NCBI GenBank assembly: GCA_023954795.1
Contig: JAGSHA010000025.1
Coordinates: 1 to 17,361, forward strand
Origin: Oceanospirillaceae bacterium
Lineage (GTDB): Bacteria > Pseudomonadota > Gammaproteobacteria > Pseudomonadales > Balneatricaceae
Direction: 5' to 3'
DNA length: 17,361 bases
Under the pieces are notes generated by a model. It had not been told where the DNA came from. It saw only the letters and a list, made by a program, of their open reading frames with translations, and searched no databases. A program made the translations under genes and the position numbers. This document shows, one piece after another, positions 7,536 through 13,411 of this stretch (its first letter is position 1; every line of letters begins with the position of its first letter).

Positions 7536-7577
7536 ATGATCATCTCAAGGAGCACGCCTCCTTTGTTTTTATGATCA
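7536..7577. promoter_or_regulatory. Two further TGATCA operator-like sites before the aminotransferase
   Basis: ATGATCAT (7536-7543) lies 21 bp (two helical turns) from the centre of the main operator. TATGATCACAA around TGATCA (7572-7577) differs from the full site by one base in the outer part. They are likely auxiliary sites of the same regulator. Confidence 0.45.
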
Positions 7578-7657
7578 CAATTTTTCAATTAACAATGTCA
7601 CGTTCTTCAGCTTTCACGCCATTAACGATTCAGTGAAAGCACCGTTGGGAGAGAGAG

Positions 7658-9040
7658 ATGCTAGAAGATAAAAACAACAATTCCTCAATCACCGCCGTGG
7701 TTCAGGCCACCGACGCCGAACACCACCTGCATCCGTTTACCAATACCGGCGCACTGAACAAAAAAGGTGCACGTGTTATCTGCAAAGGTGAAGGCGTTTA
7801 TCTGTGGGATAGCGAAGGTCAGAAGATTCTTGATGGCATGGCGGGCCTGTGGTGCGTCAACATGGGTTACGGCCGCAAAGAGCTGGTCGATGTCGCCACT
7901 AAACAGATGAACGAGCTGGCGTACTACAACACCTTTTTCCAGACCACGCATACACCGGCAGCAGAGCTGGCAAAAGAGATCGCCAGCGTGACACCGGGTG
8001 ATCTGAACCACATCTTCTTTGCGAACTCAGGCTCCGAAGCGATCGATACGATCATTCGCATGGTACGTCAGTACTGGGCGATTAAAGGCAAGCCCTACCG
8101 CAACATTCTGATCAGCCGGGAAAATGCCTACCACGGCAGCACCGTCGGCGGCACCAGCTTGGGCGGCATGAGCGGTATGCACAAACAGGGCGCGCCATTG
8201 GTGCCAAACATCGAGCGCATCCGCCAGCCATACTGGTATGGCGAAGCGGGCGACATGAGCGAAGAAGAGTTCGGTATCGCTTGCGCCAAAGCGTTGGAAG
8301 AGAAGATTCTGGAAGTGGGCCCGGATAATGTCGCTGCCTTCGTCGGCGAACCGATTCAGGGTGCAGGCGGGGTGATCGTACCTCCGGCTAACTACTGGAG
8401 CGAAATCCAGAAGATCTGCCAGAAGTACGATATTCTGCTGGCCGCTGACGAAGTGATCTGTGGTTTTGGCCGTACCGGTAGCTGGTTTGGCAGCGATACG
8501 CTGGCGATCAAGCCGGACATCATCTCGATGGCAAAGGGCCTGTCCTCCGGCTACTTGCCGATCGCAGCAGTGGCCGTGGGTGATCGCATCGCCAGCGCAC
8601 TGATTGAACACGATGATGATTTCAACCACGGCTTCACCTACTCCGGCCACCCGGTCGCTGCGGCTGTCGCGATTGAAAACATTCGCCTGATGAAAGAGGA
8701 AAACATCGTCGAATACGTGGGCAACGATATTGGCCCATACTTTCAGCAGAAACTGCGAGAAACGCTGTCAGAACATCCACTCGTGGGCCATATAGAGGGC
8801 GTAGGTCTGGTCGCCGGTATTGCGTTGGTTAAGGACAAAGAGACCAAAGAGCTCTTCCCAAGTGATCTGGACATCGGCATGATCTGCCGCGACCACTGCT
8901 TTAACAATGGTCTGATCATGCGCGCTGTGGGTAGCCGCATGGTACTGTCGCCACCGCTGGTGATCAGCCACGCAGAAGTGGATGAGCTGATTGAAAAAGC
9001 GCGTATCTGCTTTGATCTGACACTTGAGTCTGTTAGCTAA
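7658..9040 (+). CDS. spuC: Putrescine/polyamine:pyruvate aminotransferase, SpuC type (class III, PLP)
   Basis: Class III aminotransferase that probably moves an amino group from putrescine or a related diamine to pyruvate, giving the aminoaldehyde and alanine. It has 460 residues, the length of SpuC. The start has GGGAG six bases upstream. Visible motifs: GMAGLWCVNMGYGRKEL (60-76), phosphate-binding NSGSEA (123-128), AYHGST (157-162), ADEVICGFGRTG with Asp264 contacting the cofactor ring, and the Schiff-base Lys293 in MAKGLSSGYLP. TYSGHPVAAA is also typical. The gene stands alone behind its own repressor-type promoter and ends with two terminators. Together with the glutamine synthetase it gives the cell two entry routes into putrescine breakdown. 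Beta-alanine:pyruvate or other omega-amino substrates cannot be excluded. Confidence 0.9.
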   Translation: MLEDKNNNSSITAVVQATDAEHHLHPFTNTGALNKKGARVICKGEGVYLWDSEGQKILDGMAGLWCVNMGYGRKELVDVATKQMNELAYYNTFFQTTHTPAAELAKEIASVTPGDLNHIFFANSGSEAIDTIIRMVRQYWAIKGKPYRNILISRENAYHGSTVGGTSLGGMSGMHKQGAPLVPNIERIRQPYWYGEAGDMSEEEFGIACAKALEEKILEVGPDNVAAFVGEPIQGAGGVIVPPANYWSEIQKICQKYDILLAADEVICGFGRTGSWFGSDTLAIKPDIISMAKGLSSGYLPIAAVAVGDRIASALIEHDDDFNHGFTYSGHPVAAAVAIENIRLMKEENIVEYVGNDIGPYFQQKLRETLSEHPLVGHIEGVGLVAGIALVKDKETKELFPSDLDIGMICRDHCFNNGLIMRAVGSRMVLSPPLVISHAEVDELIEKARICFDLTLESVS

Positions 9041-9051
9041 ATCCGAGACAG

Positions 9052-9075
9052 GGAGTTGTTTTACAACTCCTTTTT
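9052..9075 (+). terminator. First of two tandem terminators after spuC
   Basis: GGAGTTGT (9052-9059) pairs with ACAACTCC (9063-9070) around a TTT loop, followed by TTTTT (9071-9075). It starts 11 bases after the stop codon. Confidence 0.88.
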
Positions 9076-9076
9076 C

Positions 9077-9106
9077 GCTGGCTACAGCGATGTAGCCAGC
9101 TTTTTT
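9077..9106 (+). terminator. Second tandem terminator after spuC, GNRA loop
   Basis: GCTGGCTACA (9077-9086) pairs perfectly with TGTAGCCAGC (9091-9100) around the stable GCGA tetraloop, followed by six Ts. Two complete terminators in a row insulate the LuxR-type gene from spuC transcription. Confidence 0.92.
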
Positions 9107-9165
9107 CAAGCACATACAGTGCGGCATGACCGACGCGGACAGGAAACCGATTCAGAGAGGCTTTT

Positions 9166-10005
9166 ATGCACAACAGACATCATCCGGACGCACAATCCGT
9201 AAGCTGGCAAAAAGATCTCGCATCACTGATCGACCACATCCGCCTGCGCAGCTTTCCCAAAGTGCTGGCTGACTTTCTCGCCACCCAGTGCCATTTTGAT
9301 ACGGTTCTGATGGTGACCTATAAGAAGTCATTCAAACCCATCATCCTGCATCCGACCGATCCGGCGGATCAAAGCCCGACTCTGCATACCTACATCAATA
9401 AGGCCTACGTTCTGGACCCGTTGTTTAATGCGATCCAGCACAGCATGTCACCGGGCGTGAGCCGTCTGGCTGAAATCGCGCCCGACTCGTTCGAAACCAC
9501 CGAGTATTATCAGAGCTGTTACAAAAACTTCGACCTGGTCGATGAGATCAACTTTGTTATCGAGCTGGATAAGCACGTCACCTGCACCATCTCGCTGGGC
9601 CGGAAATCCAGTCTGGGCACGATTACCCGTGCAGAGCTTCATCGCTTACAGGATATCTATCCGATTATTAACTCACTGGTGCGTCAGTTCTGGCTGTCTC
9701 AGTCACAGGAATATGTGCAGTACGAGAAATCGGATGGCGCCATGAAGCAGGCACTGAATACCTTTGGCAGCGGCGTACTGACACGACGCGAGCAGGAGAT
9801 CTCAGGCCTGATCCTGCAGGGACACTCCTCCAAAGCGATCGCTAATATGCTGAGCATCAGTTTGGGGACGGTGAAGGTACATCGCAAAAACATTCATACC
9901 CGCCTGAACACCTCAACCCAATCAGAGATATTCACCCTGTTTTTGGCACACCTGAACGAGCTGGAAGGTGCCGCAGCAGAAGCGACTGCAGCGATCAGTC
10001 ACTGA
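9166..10005 (+). CDS. LuxR-type transcriptional regulator with unassigned N-terminal sensor domain
   Basis: Regulator of 279 residues with a C-terminal LuxR/FixJ-type helix-turn-helix at about 204-260: LTRREQEISGLILQGHSSKA, then IANMLSISLGTVKVHRKNIH. The start follows AGAGAGG. The N-terminal 180 residues have no phosphoacceptor domain and no ATPase motif, so it is not a response regulator or MalT-type protein. They contain AYVLDPLFNAI (80-90), whose Asp-Pro recalls a conserved pair of autoinducer-binding domains, but the tryptophan and tyrosines of that pocket are not obvious. It is more likely a GAF/PAS-like ligand sensor. Its place beside the aminotransferase suggests a role in amine metabolism, but double terminators separate the two and none of the palindromic operators is near it. 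Confidence 0.82.
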   Translation: MHNRHHPDAQSVSWQKDLASLIDHIRLRSFPKVLADFLATQCHFDTVLMVTYKKSFKPIILHPTDPADQSPTLHTYINKAYVLDPLFNAIQHSMSPGVSRLAEIAPDSFETTEYYQSCYKNFDLVDEINFVIELDKHVTCTISLGRKSSLGTITRAELHRLQDIYPIINSLVRQFWLSQSQEYVQYEKSDGAMKQALNTFGSGVLTRREQEISGLILQGHSSKAIANMLSISLGTVKVHRKNIHTRLNTSTQSEIFTLFLAHLNELEGAAAEATAAISH

Positions 10006-10035
10006 TCTTGGCTTATCTCGTATCTATTGGATATC

Positions 10036-10074
10036 GTTGTTGGGTATCGCCTTGGGCTCGACCCAACCTACAAG
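10036..10074. repeat. REP-like palindrome
   Basis: GTTGGGT (10039-10045) pairs with ACCCAAC (10061-10067), with an inner GCC/GGC hairpin, and ends in CTACAAGG like the larger elements downstream. Similar GTTGGG...CCCAAC palindromes are common between genes of gammaproteobacteria. Confidence 0.65.
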
Positions 10075-10088
10075 GCTGCCCGATTCAG

Positions 10089-10155
10089 TTGTAGGGTAGC
10101 CCTCGTCGTCATCGCAGGTGATTAGACTACCGGTCGGATGAATCCGACCCTACAA
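10089..10155. repeat. Three-way-junction element, copy 1 (enlarged first arm)
   Basis: Outer arms TTGTAG (10089-10094) and CTACAA (10150-10155) enclose two inner arms. GGTCGGAT/ATCCGACC (10132-10149) matches the other copies. The first arm keeps GGTAG...CTACC, but its tip is replaced by a longer unrelated stretch. Confidence 0.7.
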
Positions 10156-10237
10156 GGTAGGTCTGGATCGATATCTCTCGTTATCGTATACACTTGCTGA
10201 CCATCACCATCGACTCAATCCAAGCCACCAGAGCCCG

Positions 10238-10286
10238 TTGTAGGGTAGTCTTTTAGACTACCGGTCGGATAAATCCGACCCTACAA
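10238..10286. repeat. Three-way-junction element, copy 2
   Basis: TTGTAG (10238-10243); hairpin GGTAGTCT-TTT-AGACTACC (10244-10262); hairpin GGTCGGAT-AA-ATCCGACC (10263-10280); CTACAA (10281-10286). Apart from the two tiny loops every base is paired, with no unpaired base at the junction. Confidence 0.8.
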
Positions 10287-10367
10287 GGTGGTCGGAATCG
10301 ATATCTCACGTCGTCGTATACACCTGTTGACCGTCACCGCCGGCTCCACCCAAGCCTCCAGAGTCAG

Positions 10368-10415
10368 TTGTAGGGTAGTCTTTCAGACTACCGGTCGGAT
10401 GAATCCGACCCTACA
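10368..10415. repeat. Three-way-junction element, copy 3
   Basis: Same design as copy 2: TTGTAG (10368-10373), GGTAGTCT-TTC-AGACTACC, GGTCGGAT-GA-ATCCGACC and CTACA (10411-10415). Relative to copy 2 the changes within 10374-10410 fall in the loops; the stems are unchanged. The last base of the outer arm is lost. Confidence 0.8.
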
Positions 10416-10486
10416 GGTGGTAGAGATACCAACACAAACCCGTCCCGCAGGTTCAGACAAACACACTCTCCCCAAACCTCAGGCAC

Positions 10487-10526
10487 AAAAAAAGCGCCAG
10501 ACTCTGTACGAATCGGGCGCTTTTTT
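10487..10526 (-). terminator. Rho-independent terminator of purC (potentially bidirectional)
   Basis: GCGCC (10494-10498) and GGCGC (10516-10520) with flanking A (10487-10493) and T (10521-10526) runs form a hairpin with a U-tract in either direction. On the minus strand it begins 16 bases past the purC stop. Confidence 0.85.
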
Positions 10527-10542
10527 ATAAGAGCAGTTTGGC

Positions 10543-11646
10543 TTAGTCGATCAGGCCGTAGTGCTCACGCAGGATCTCAACGATCTCTGCTTTAGGATTC
10601 TCAGACAGAGTCAGTGTCTCGCCTGTGATCTTCTCAGCGATACCTACATAGGTATCAGATACTTTCTGGATCAGTGCCGCTGGCAGCTCGTTGTCACGTG
10701 CCAGAGCGTAACGCTCTTCCATGCGATCTTTGTTGACCAGAATATCTGAATCAGGGAAGTGGCTCAGCAGTTCCTGACGGAAAACTTCTTTGGAGTTCTC
10801 GACCACTTTACCGTCACGGTAAGATGCGCCATCCCAAATACGGGAAGAGTCAGGTGTACCGACTTCATCCATGTAGATCAGGTTTTCGTTACCTTCAGCG
10901 TCGGTTACGTAACCAAATTCGAACTTGGTATCAACGAAGACCTGATCGATCTTCTCCAGTTCAGCACTGATCACGTCAAAACCTTCTTTCAGCAGCTTTT
11001 CGTACAGATCGATATCTGCTTCGCTGCGGAACTGGAACGCTTCAAAGTTGTTAACGATGTCGTTACGTGTGATGTTCACGTCGTCGACTTCAGGTACACC
11101 TGGGATATCTTTCAGGATACCTTTGGTGGACGGAGTGATCAGCAGCTCAGGCAGTTTCTGATCTTTGTTCAAATCGTCTGCGATTTCGATACCACAGAAC
11201 TCACGCTCGCCTTTGGCGTATGAACGCCACATAGAACCCGTGATGTACTGACGGCAGATCGCTTCGATCATGACCGGCTTCGCTTTCTGTACAACCCAAA
11301 CCAACGGATGTGGGATGTCCAGGATGTGGCTATCAGCCAGCCCCTGTTCACGGAACAGTTTGAACCAGTGGTTGGAGATCGCGTTCAGTGCTGCACCTTT
11401 ACCTGGTACACCCTGCATGCCACCTTCACCGGTCCAGATGCATTCGAATGCGGAGATACGGTCACTGATGACCATCACTGCCAGCTCTGCATCTTCGTGA
11501 ACGTTGTAGCCTTTCTCTTTGATCAGGCGACGGCTGTCTTCTTTAGTCAGCCAGTAAACGGAACGGACTTTACCACTGTGTACCGGTGCATCGGTACGGA
11601 TTGGCAGATCGTTATTTACTGCCAGTACTTTATCAGCAAGACTCAT
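10543..11646 (-). CDS. purC: Phosphoribosylaminoimidazole-succinocarboxamide synthase (SAICAR synthetase)
   Basis: Cytosolic enzyme of purine synthesis that joins aspartate to CAIR using ATP, giving SAICAR. It starts MSLADKVLAVNNDLP with AGGA upstream. Family features are the nucleotide-loop region HSGKVRSVYWL (about 23-33), VMISDRISAFECIW (58-71), and further on CRQYITGSMWRSYAKGER and GYVTDAEGNENLIYMDEVGT, then DSSRIWD. The length of 367 residues is that of the long PurC form known from Vibrio, Shewanella and several marine gammaproteobacteria, not the ~240-residue form of E. coli and Pseudomonas. It is transcribed alone, with its own promoter-like sequence and terminator. Confidence 0.95.
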   Translation of the reverse strand: MSLADKVLAVNNDLPIRTDAPVHSGKVRSVYWLTKEDSRRLIKEKGYNVHEDAELAVMVISDRISAFECIWTGEGGMQGVPGKGAALNAISNHWFKLFREQGLADSHILDIPHPLVWVVQKAKPVMIEAICRQYITGSMWRSYAKGEREFCGIEIADDLNKDQKLPELLITPSTKGILKDIPGVPEVDDVNITRNDIVNNFEAFQFRSEADIDLYEKLLKEGFDVISAELEKIDQVFVDTKFEFGYVTDAEGNENLIYMDEVGTPDSSRIWDGASYRDGKVVENSKEVFRQELLSHFPDSDILVNKDRMEERYALARDNELPAALIQKVSDTYVGIAEKITGETLTLSENPKAEIVEILREHYGLID

Positions 11647-11721
11647 TGCAAACTGTCCTGTTATCTCTAGATCAGAAAGGCCACCCCATCATATGGAAAG
11701 CCCGGAAATTCGAAACGCGCG

Positions 11722-11730
11722 ATTTTACCA
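11722..11730 (-). promoter_or_regulatory. Extended -10 promoter candidate for purC
   Basis: On the minus strand TGGTAAAAT combines an extended TGn element with a five-of-six -10 box. It would start transcription near 11715, about 70 bases before the purC ATG. No good -35 box lies 17 bp upstream, as is usual for extended -10 promoters. Confidence 0.4.
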
Positions 11731-11814
11731 GATTGATAATTGAGAGACACGTTTTTTACATGCAGTTTGCGACTGAAGCGTGATGTTCTGAATTTAATTC
11801 AAGGAGATCGACAC

Positions 11815-11919
11815 ATGCTGCATCACAGCGACATGTGCCGACTTAACGGTAAAAGGCACTATTTGGCAGACGTCACAATATCCGCTTTGGTTGTTGCAAC
11901 AATGGCGATCAGCTCCTGA
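11815..11919 (+). CDS. Possible small protein of 34 residues, antisense to the globin 3' end
   Basis: ATG at 11815 is preceded by AAGGAG (11801-11806) at an ideal 8-base spacing, the strongest ribosome site in this part of the window. The frame runs 34 codons (MLHHSDMCRLNGKRHYLADV, then TISALVVATMAISS) to TGA, and its last 61 bases overlap the end of the truncated-hemoglobin gene in antisense. The first half is rich in His, Arg and Lys; the second half is hydrophobic. I do not recognise it. Most of its length lies over the globin coding strand, so it may be a chance frame. A weak promoter-like pair (TTGATA at 11733, TTACAT at 11756) is upstream. Confidence 0.22.
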   Translation: MLHHSDMCRLNGKRHYLADVTISALVVATMAISS

Positions 11920-12332
11920 TGCTCTTTTTCCGGCACTTCAAATTTCGCCAGTGTGACTTTGAAATCCGCCACCATCGCATCCCATTCCTGCGATGTGATG
12001 TTGAGATGAACATGGGAATCTTTCATGGTACGGCCGGTGTACTTCTCTGGCCCGCCGGTTACTTCACTCACCATCATGGTGACATGAAACTTAAGACCTG
12101 CCTTGGGAACACGATCTCTGGAGGATTTAATAGCCGGATTGGCATTCAGTACATCATTCACCAGAAGACGTTCTATAAAGTCATCCACCACCGAGGCTAT
12201 CGCGTAGGCTCCGCCTAACCGGTTATAGAGCGATGGTTCTGACTTTTGATCACCCGCATGTATGAGCGGAGCCATCAAAACCAGCAACGCCGCCATCACA
12301 ACCGAGGCGCCCACATGTCGTATAGATTGCAT
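11859..12332 (-). CDS. Exported group 1 truncated hemoglobin (TrHb1/GlbN-like)
   Basis: Small heme protein of 157 residues. The start at 12332 has AGAGGA upstream and opens a signal peptide (MQSIRHVGAS and a Val/Ala/Leu-rich core) with likely cleavage after LIHA before GDQ, so the globin works in the periplasm. An earlier in-frame ATG at 12398 is less likely. Globin signs: SLYNRLGGAYAIASVVDDF (34-52), GGPEKYTGRTM (93-103), proximal heme His107 in DSHVHLNI, and a C-terminal VPEKEHQELIAIVATTKADI. The position that is usually Tyr in the FY(B10) pair is Ile53 (DFIER), so ligand binding should differ from classical oxygen- or NO-handling TrHb1 proteins. It lies between purC and a flavin reductase on the same strand, without overlap. 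Confidence 0.85.
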   Translation of the reverse strand: MQSIRHVGASVVMAALLVLMAPLIHAGDQKSEPSLYNRLGGAYAIASVVDDFIERLLVNDVLNANPAIKSSRDRVPKAGLKFHVTMMVSEVTGGPEKYTGRTMKDSHVHLNITSQEWDAMVADFKVTLAKFEVPEKEHQELIAIVATTKADIVTSAK

Positions 12333-12497
12333 AACATCTGTCCTCTTCGTCTTGACCTCTACAGCCTGGTCAGTTGGTATGCAGAAGGTTGAGCGCACTC
12401 CAATAAGAGACCGGCATCTGGCGACACTGGAGCACGGCTACTCACCCATCAAAGTATAGCTGCGTGCAAAGATACCTCATGCTGCTTTCACGTTGCG

Positions 12498-13100
12498 CTA
12501 ATGGTCCGACGTACGAACGATCTCTTCCAGACCAATCCCCGGACAGATGTGGTCGTTAATGTAATCGATCAGATTGGTGGCGACATGTCTGATCCGCTTA
12601 TCGATCATCTCATCGGTGCATTGCCCTTGCTCATCAAACACACCCTGTACACCCGCGACGGATACCGGTGCTGGAAGAACAATCGCCCCAACATGCGAAC
12701 ACACACCACGCAGCTGTTCCAACGACTTTATCGCCCCAATCGCCCCAGCAGCCACACCCAGCAATGCCACTGGCTTACCCGCCATCACCGACGGAAAACC
12801 CAGATTTTCGATTGCCAGCTTCGTCAGCGCACTAAACGTCCCGTGGTACTCCGGTGTGGCAAAAATCACCCCGGTCGCGGCAGATACCTGACTGCGGAAC
12901 TGTTTTAGGGCGACAAGATCACCCTCGCGTCCCGGCAGTGGTAATTCGAGCGCATCCATATCGATCACTTCAAGTTCAATATCACCGTATCGGGTGATCT
13001 CATCAGCCACCAGTGCGACGGCTTTTGCGGTAAAGTTCCCGGGACGCACACTGCCGGGAATAATCACAATACGCACCCGACGTTCATTTTGTGTTGCCAT
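12498..13100 (-). CDS. NADPH-dependent FMN reductase family flavoprotein
   Basis: Cytosolic flavodoxin-fold protein of 200 residues of the NAD(P)H-dependent FMN/azo/chromate reductase family. The start follows AGAGGG. The flavin phosphate loop is GSVRPGNFT (16-24), a variant of GSxRxxS; the second flavin motif is TPEYHGTFSALTKLAIENLG, corresponding to the family's PEYNxSxPGxLKN. GKPVALLGVAAGAIGA is the usual third strand. The family turns over quinones, free flavin or other small oxidants; the substrate cannot be read here. It is transcribed away from the MOSC gene across a shared, highly structured region, and toward the periplasmic globin gene 165 bp further on, so a shared redox theme is possible but unproven. 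Confidence 0.87.
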   Translation of the reverse strand: MATQNERRVRIVIIPGSVRPGNFTAKAVALVADEITRYGDIELEVIDMDALELPLPGREGDLVALKQFRSQVSAATGVIFATPEYHGTFSALTKLAIENLGFPSVMAGKPVALLGVAAGAIGAIKSLEQLRGVCSHVGAIVLPAPVSVAGVQGVFDEQGQCTDEMIDKRIRHVATNLIDYINDHICPGIGLEEIVRTSDH

Positions 13101-13411
13101 GATCTGGACCCTCTTCGTTGGGCAGCATTACCCGCCGTTGAATACTCCAAAGCATAGTTGATCACCGTCCTCAAAACGGGCAGCGGACTGTTTTTCACCG
13201 GGCCGGGTATACGATTAATCGGGCGGACAAATAGATATAAACATCCATCTGTCCGTCACCCCCTCCAAGCGGGCGCAACTGTGCTAAGTTGCTTGCTGTA
13301 CGGGGGCTCGCATTGGTCTATGCGTCCAATGCTGACTCACCCCTGAGTCAAACTATTAAGCCACTGGGCTAATAGCCTTAAGCATCACCCTTGTATTCAG
13401 GATGTATCGTT
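13101..13411. promoter_or_regulatory. Divergent region with a chain of stem-loops before the MOSC gene
   Basis: No gene is visible. On the plus strand a series of stems follow one another: CGGACA/TGTCCG (13224-13255); CCCCC/GGGGG (13259-13263 with 13302-13306) enclosing GCAACT/AGTTGC (13275-13292); GCATTGG/CCAATGC (13310-13332); TGACTCA-CCCC-TGAGTCA (13333-13350); and CTATTA+GCC/GGC+TAATAG (13353-13375). The MOSC ribosome site follows at 13399. This looks like a folded 5' leader RNA, possibly regulatory. A molybdenum-cofactor riboswitch is conceivable because of the downstream gene, but its consensus was not recognised. Confidence 0.5.

Larger units (their letters stand above)
10156..10415. 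repeat. Tandem repeat, two ~130-bp units each ending in a palindromic element
   Basis: Units 10156-10286 and 10287-10415 align along their length. Shared landmarks are ATCGATATCTC, CGTATACAC, TTGTAGGGTAGTCTTT and GGTCGGAT. Differences are scattered base changes, many outside the palindromes. Each unit's second half is a copy of the three-way-junction element. Confidence 0.8.
10006..10486. other. Gene-free repeat region between the LuxR gene and purC
   Basis: No credible coding frame. The region holds one REP-like palindrome and three copies of a larger palindromic element; bases 10156-10286 and 10287-10415 are two ~130-bp tandem units. Both neighbouring genes point into it, so it is a convergent 3' region, the usual location of REP-type DNA. 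Confidence 0.75.

Noticed and set aside
6518..7577. TGTGATCACA sites as CRP binding sites
   Set aside because: CRP needs TGTGA and TCACA separated by six bases; here the halves are fused with no spacer, so the dimer geometry is wrong.
8027..8650. 207-codon minus-strand open frame opposite the aminotransferase gene
   Set aside because: The opposite strand carries an intact PLP enzyme with all motifs; this frame has no recognisable motif.
10089..10415. CRISPR array
   Set aside because: The repeats are few, are palindromic three-arm structures with long, themselves repeated intervals, and no cas gene is present.
10288..10530. 80-codon open frame in the repeat region
   Set aside because: It runs through the tandem palindromes and the purC terminator and has no credible ribosome site.
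13391..13411. TTG start for the MOSC gene
   Set aside because: The ATG at 13412 has CAGGA at good spacing and begins the conserved part.
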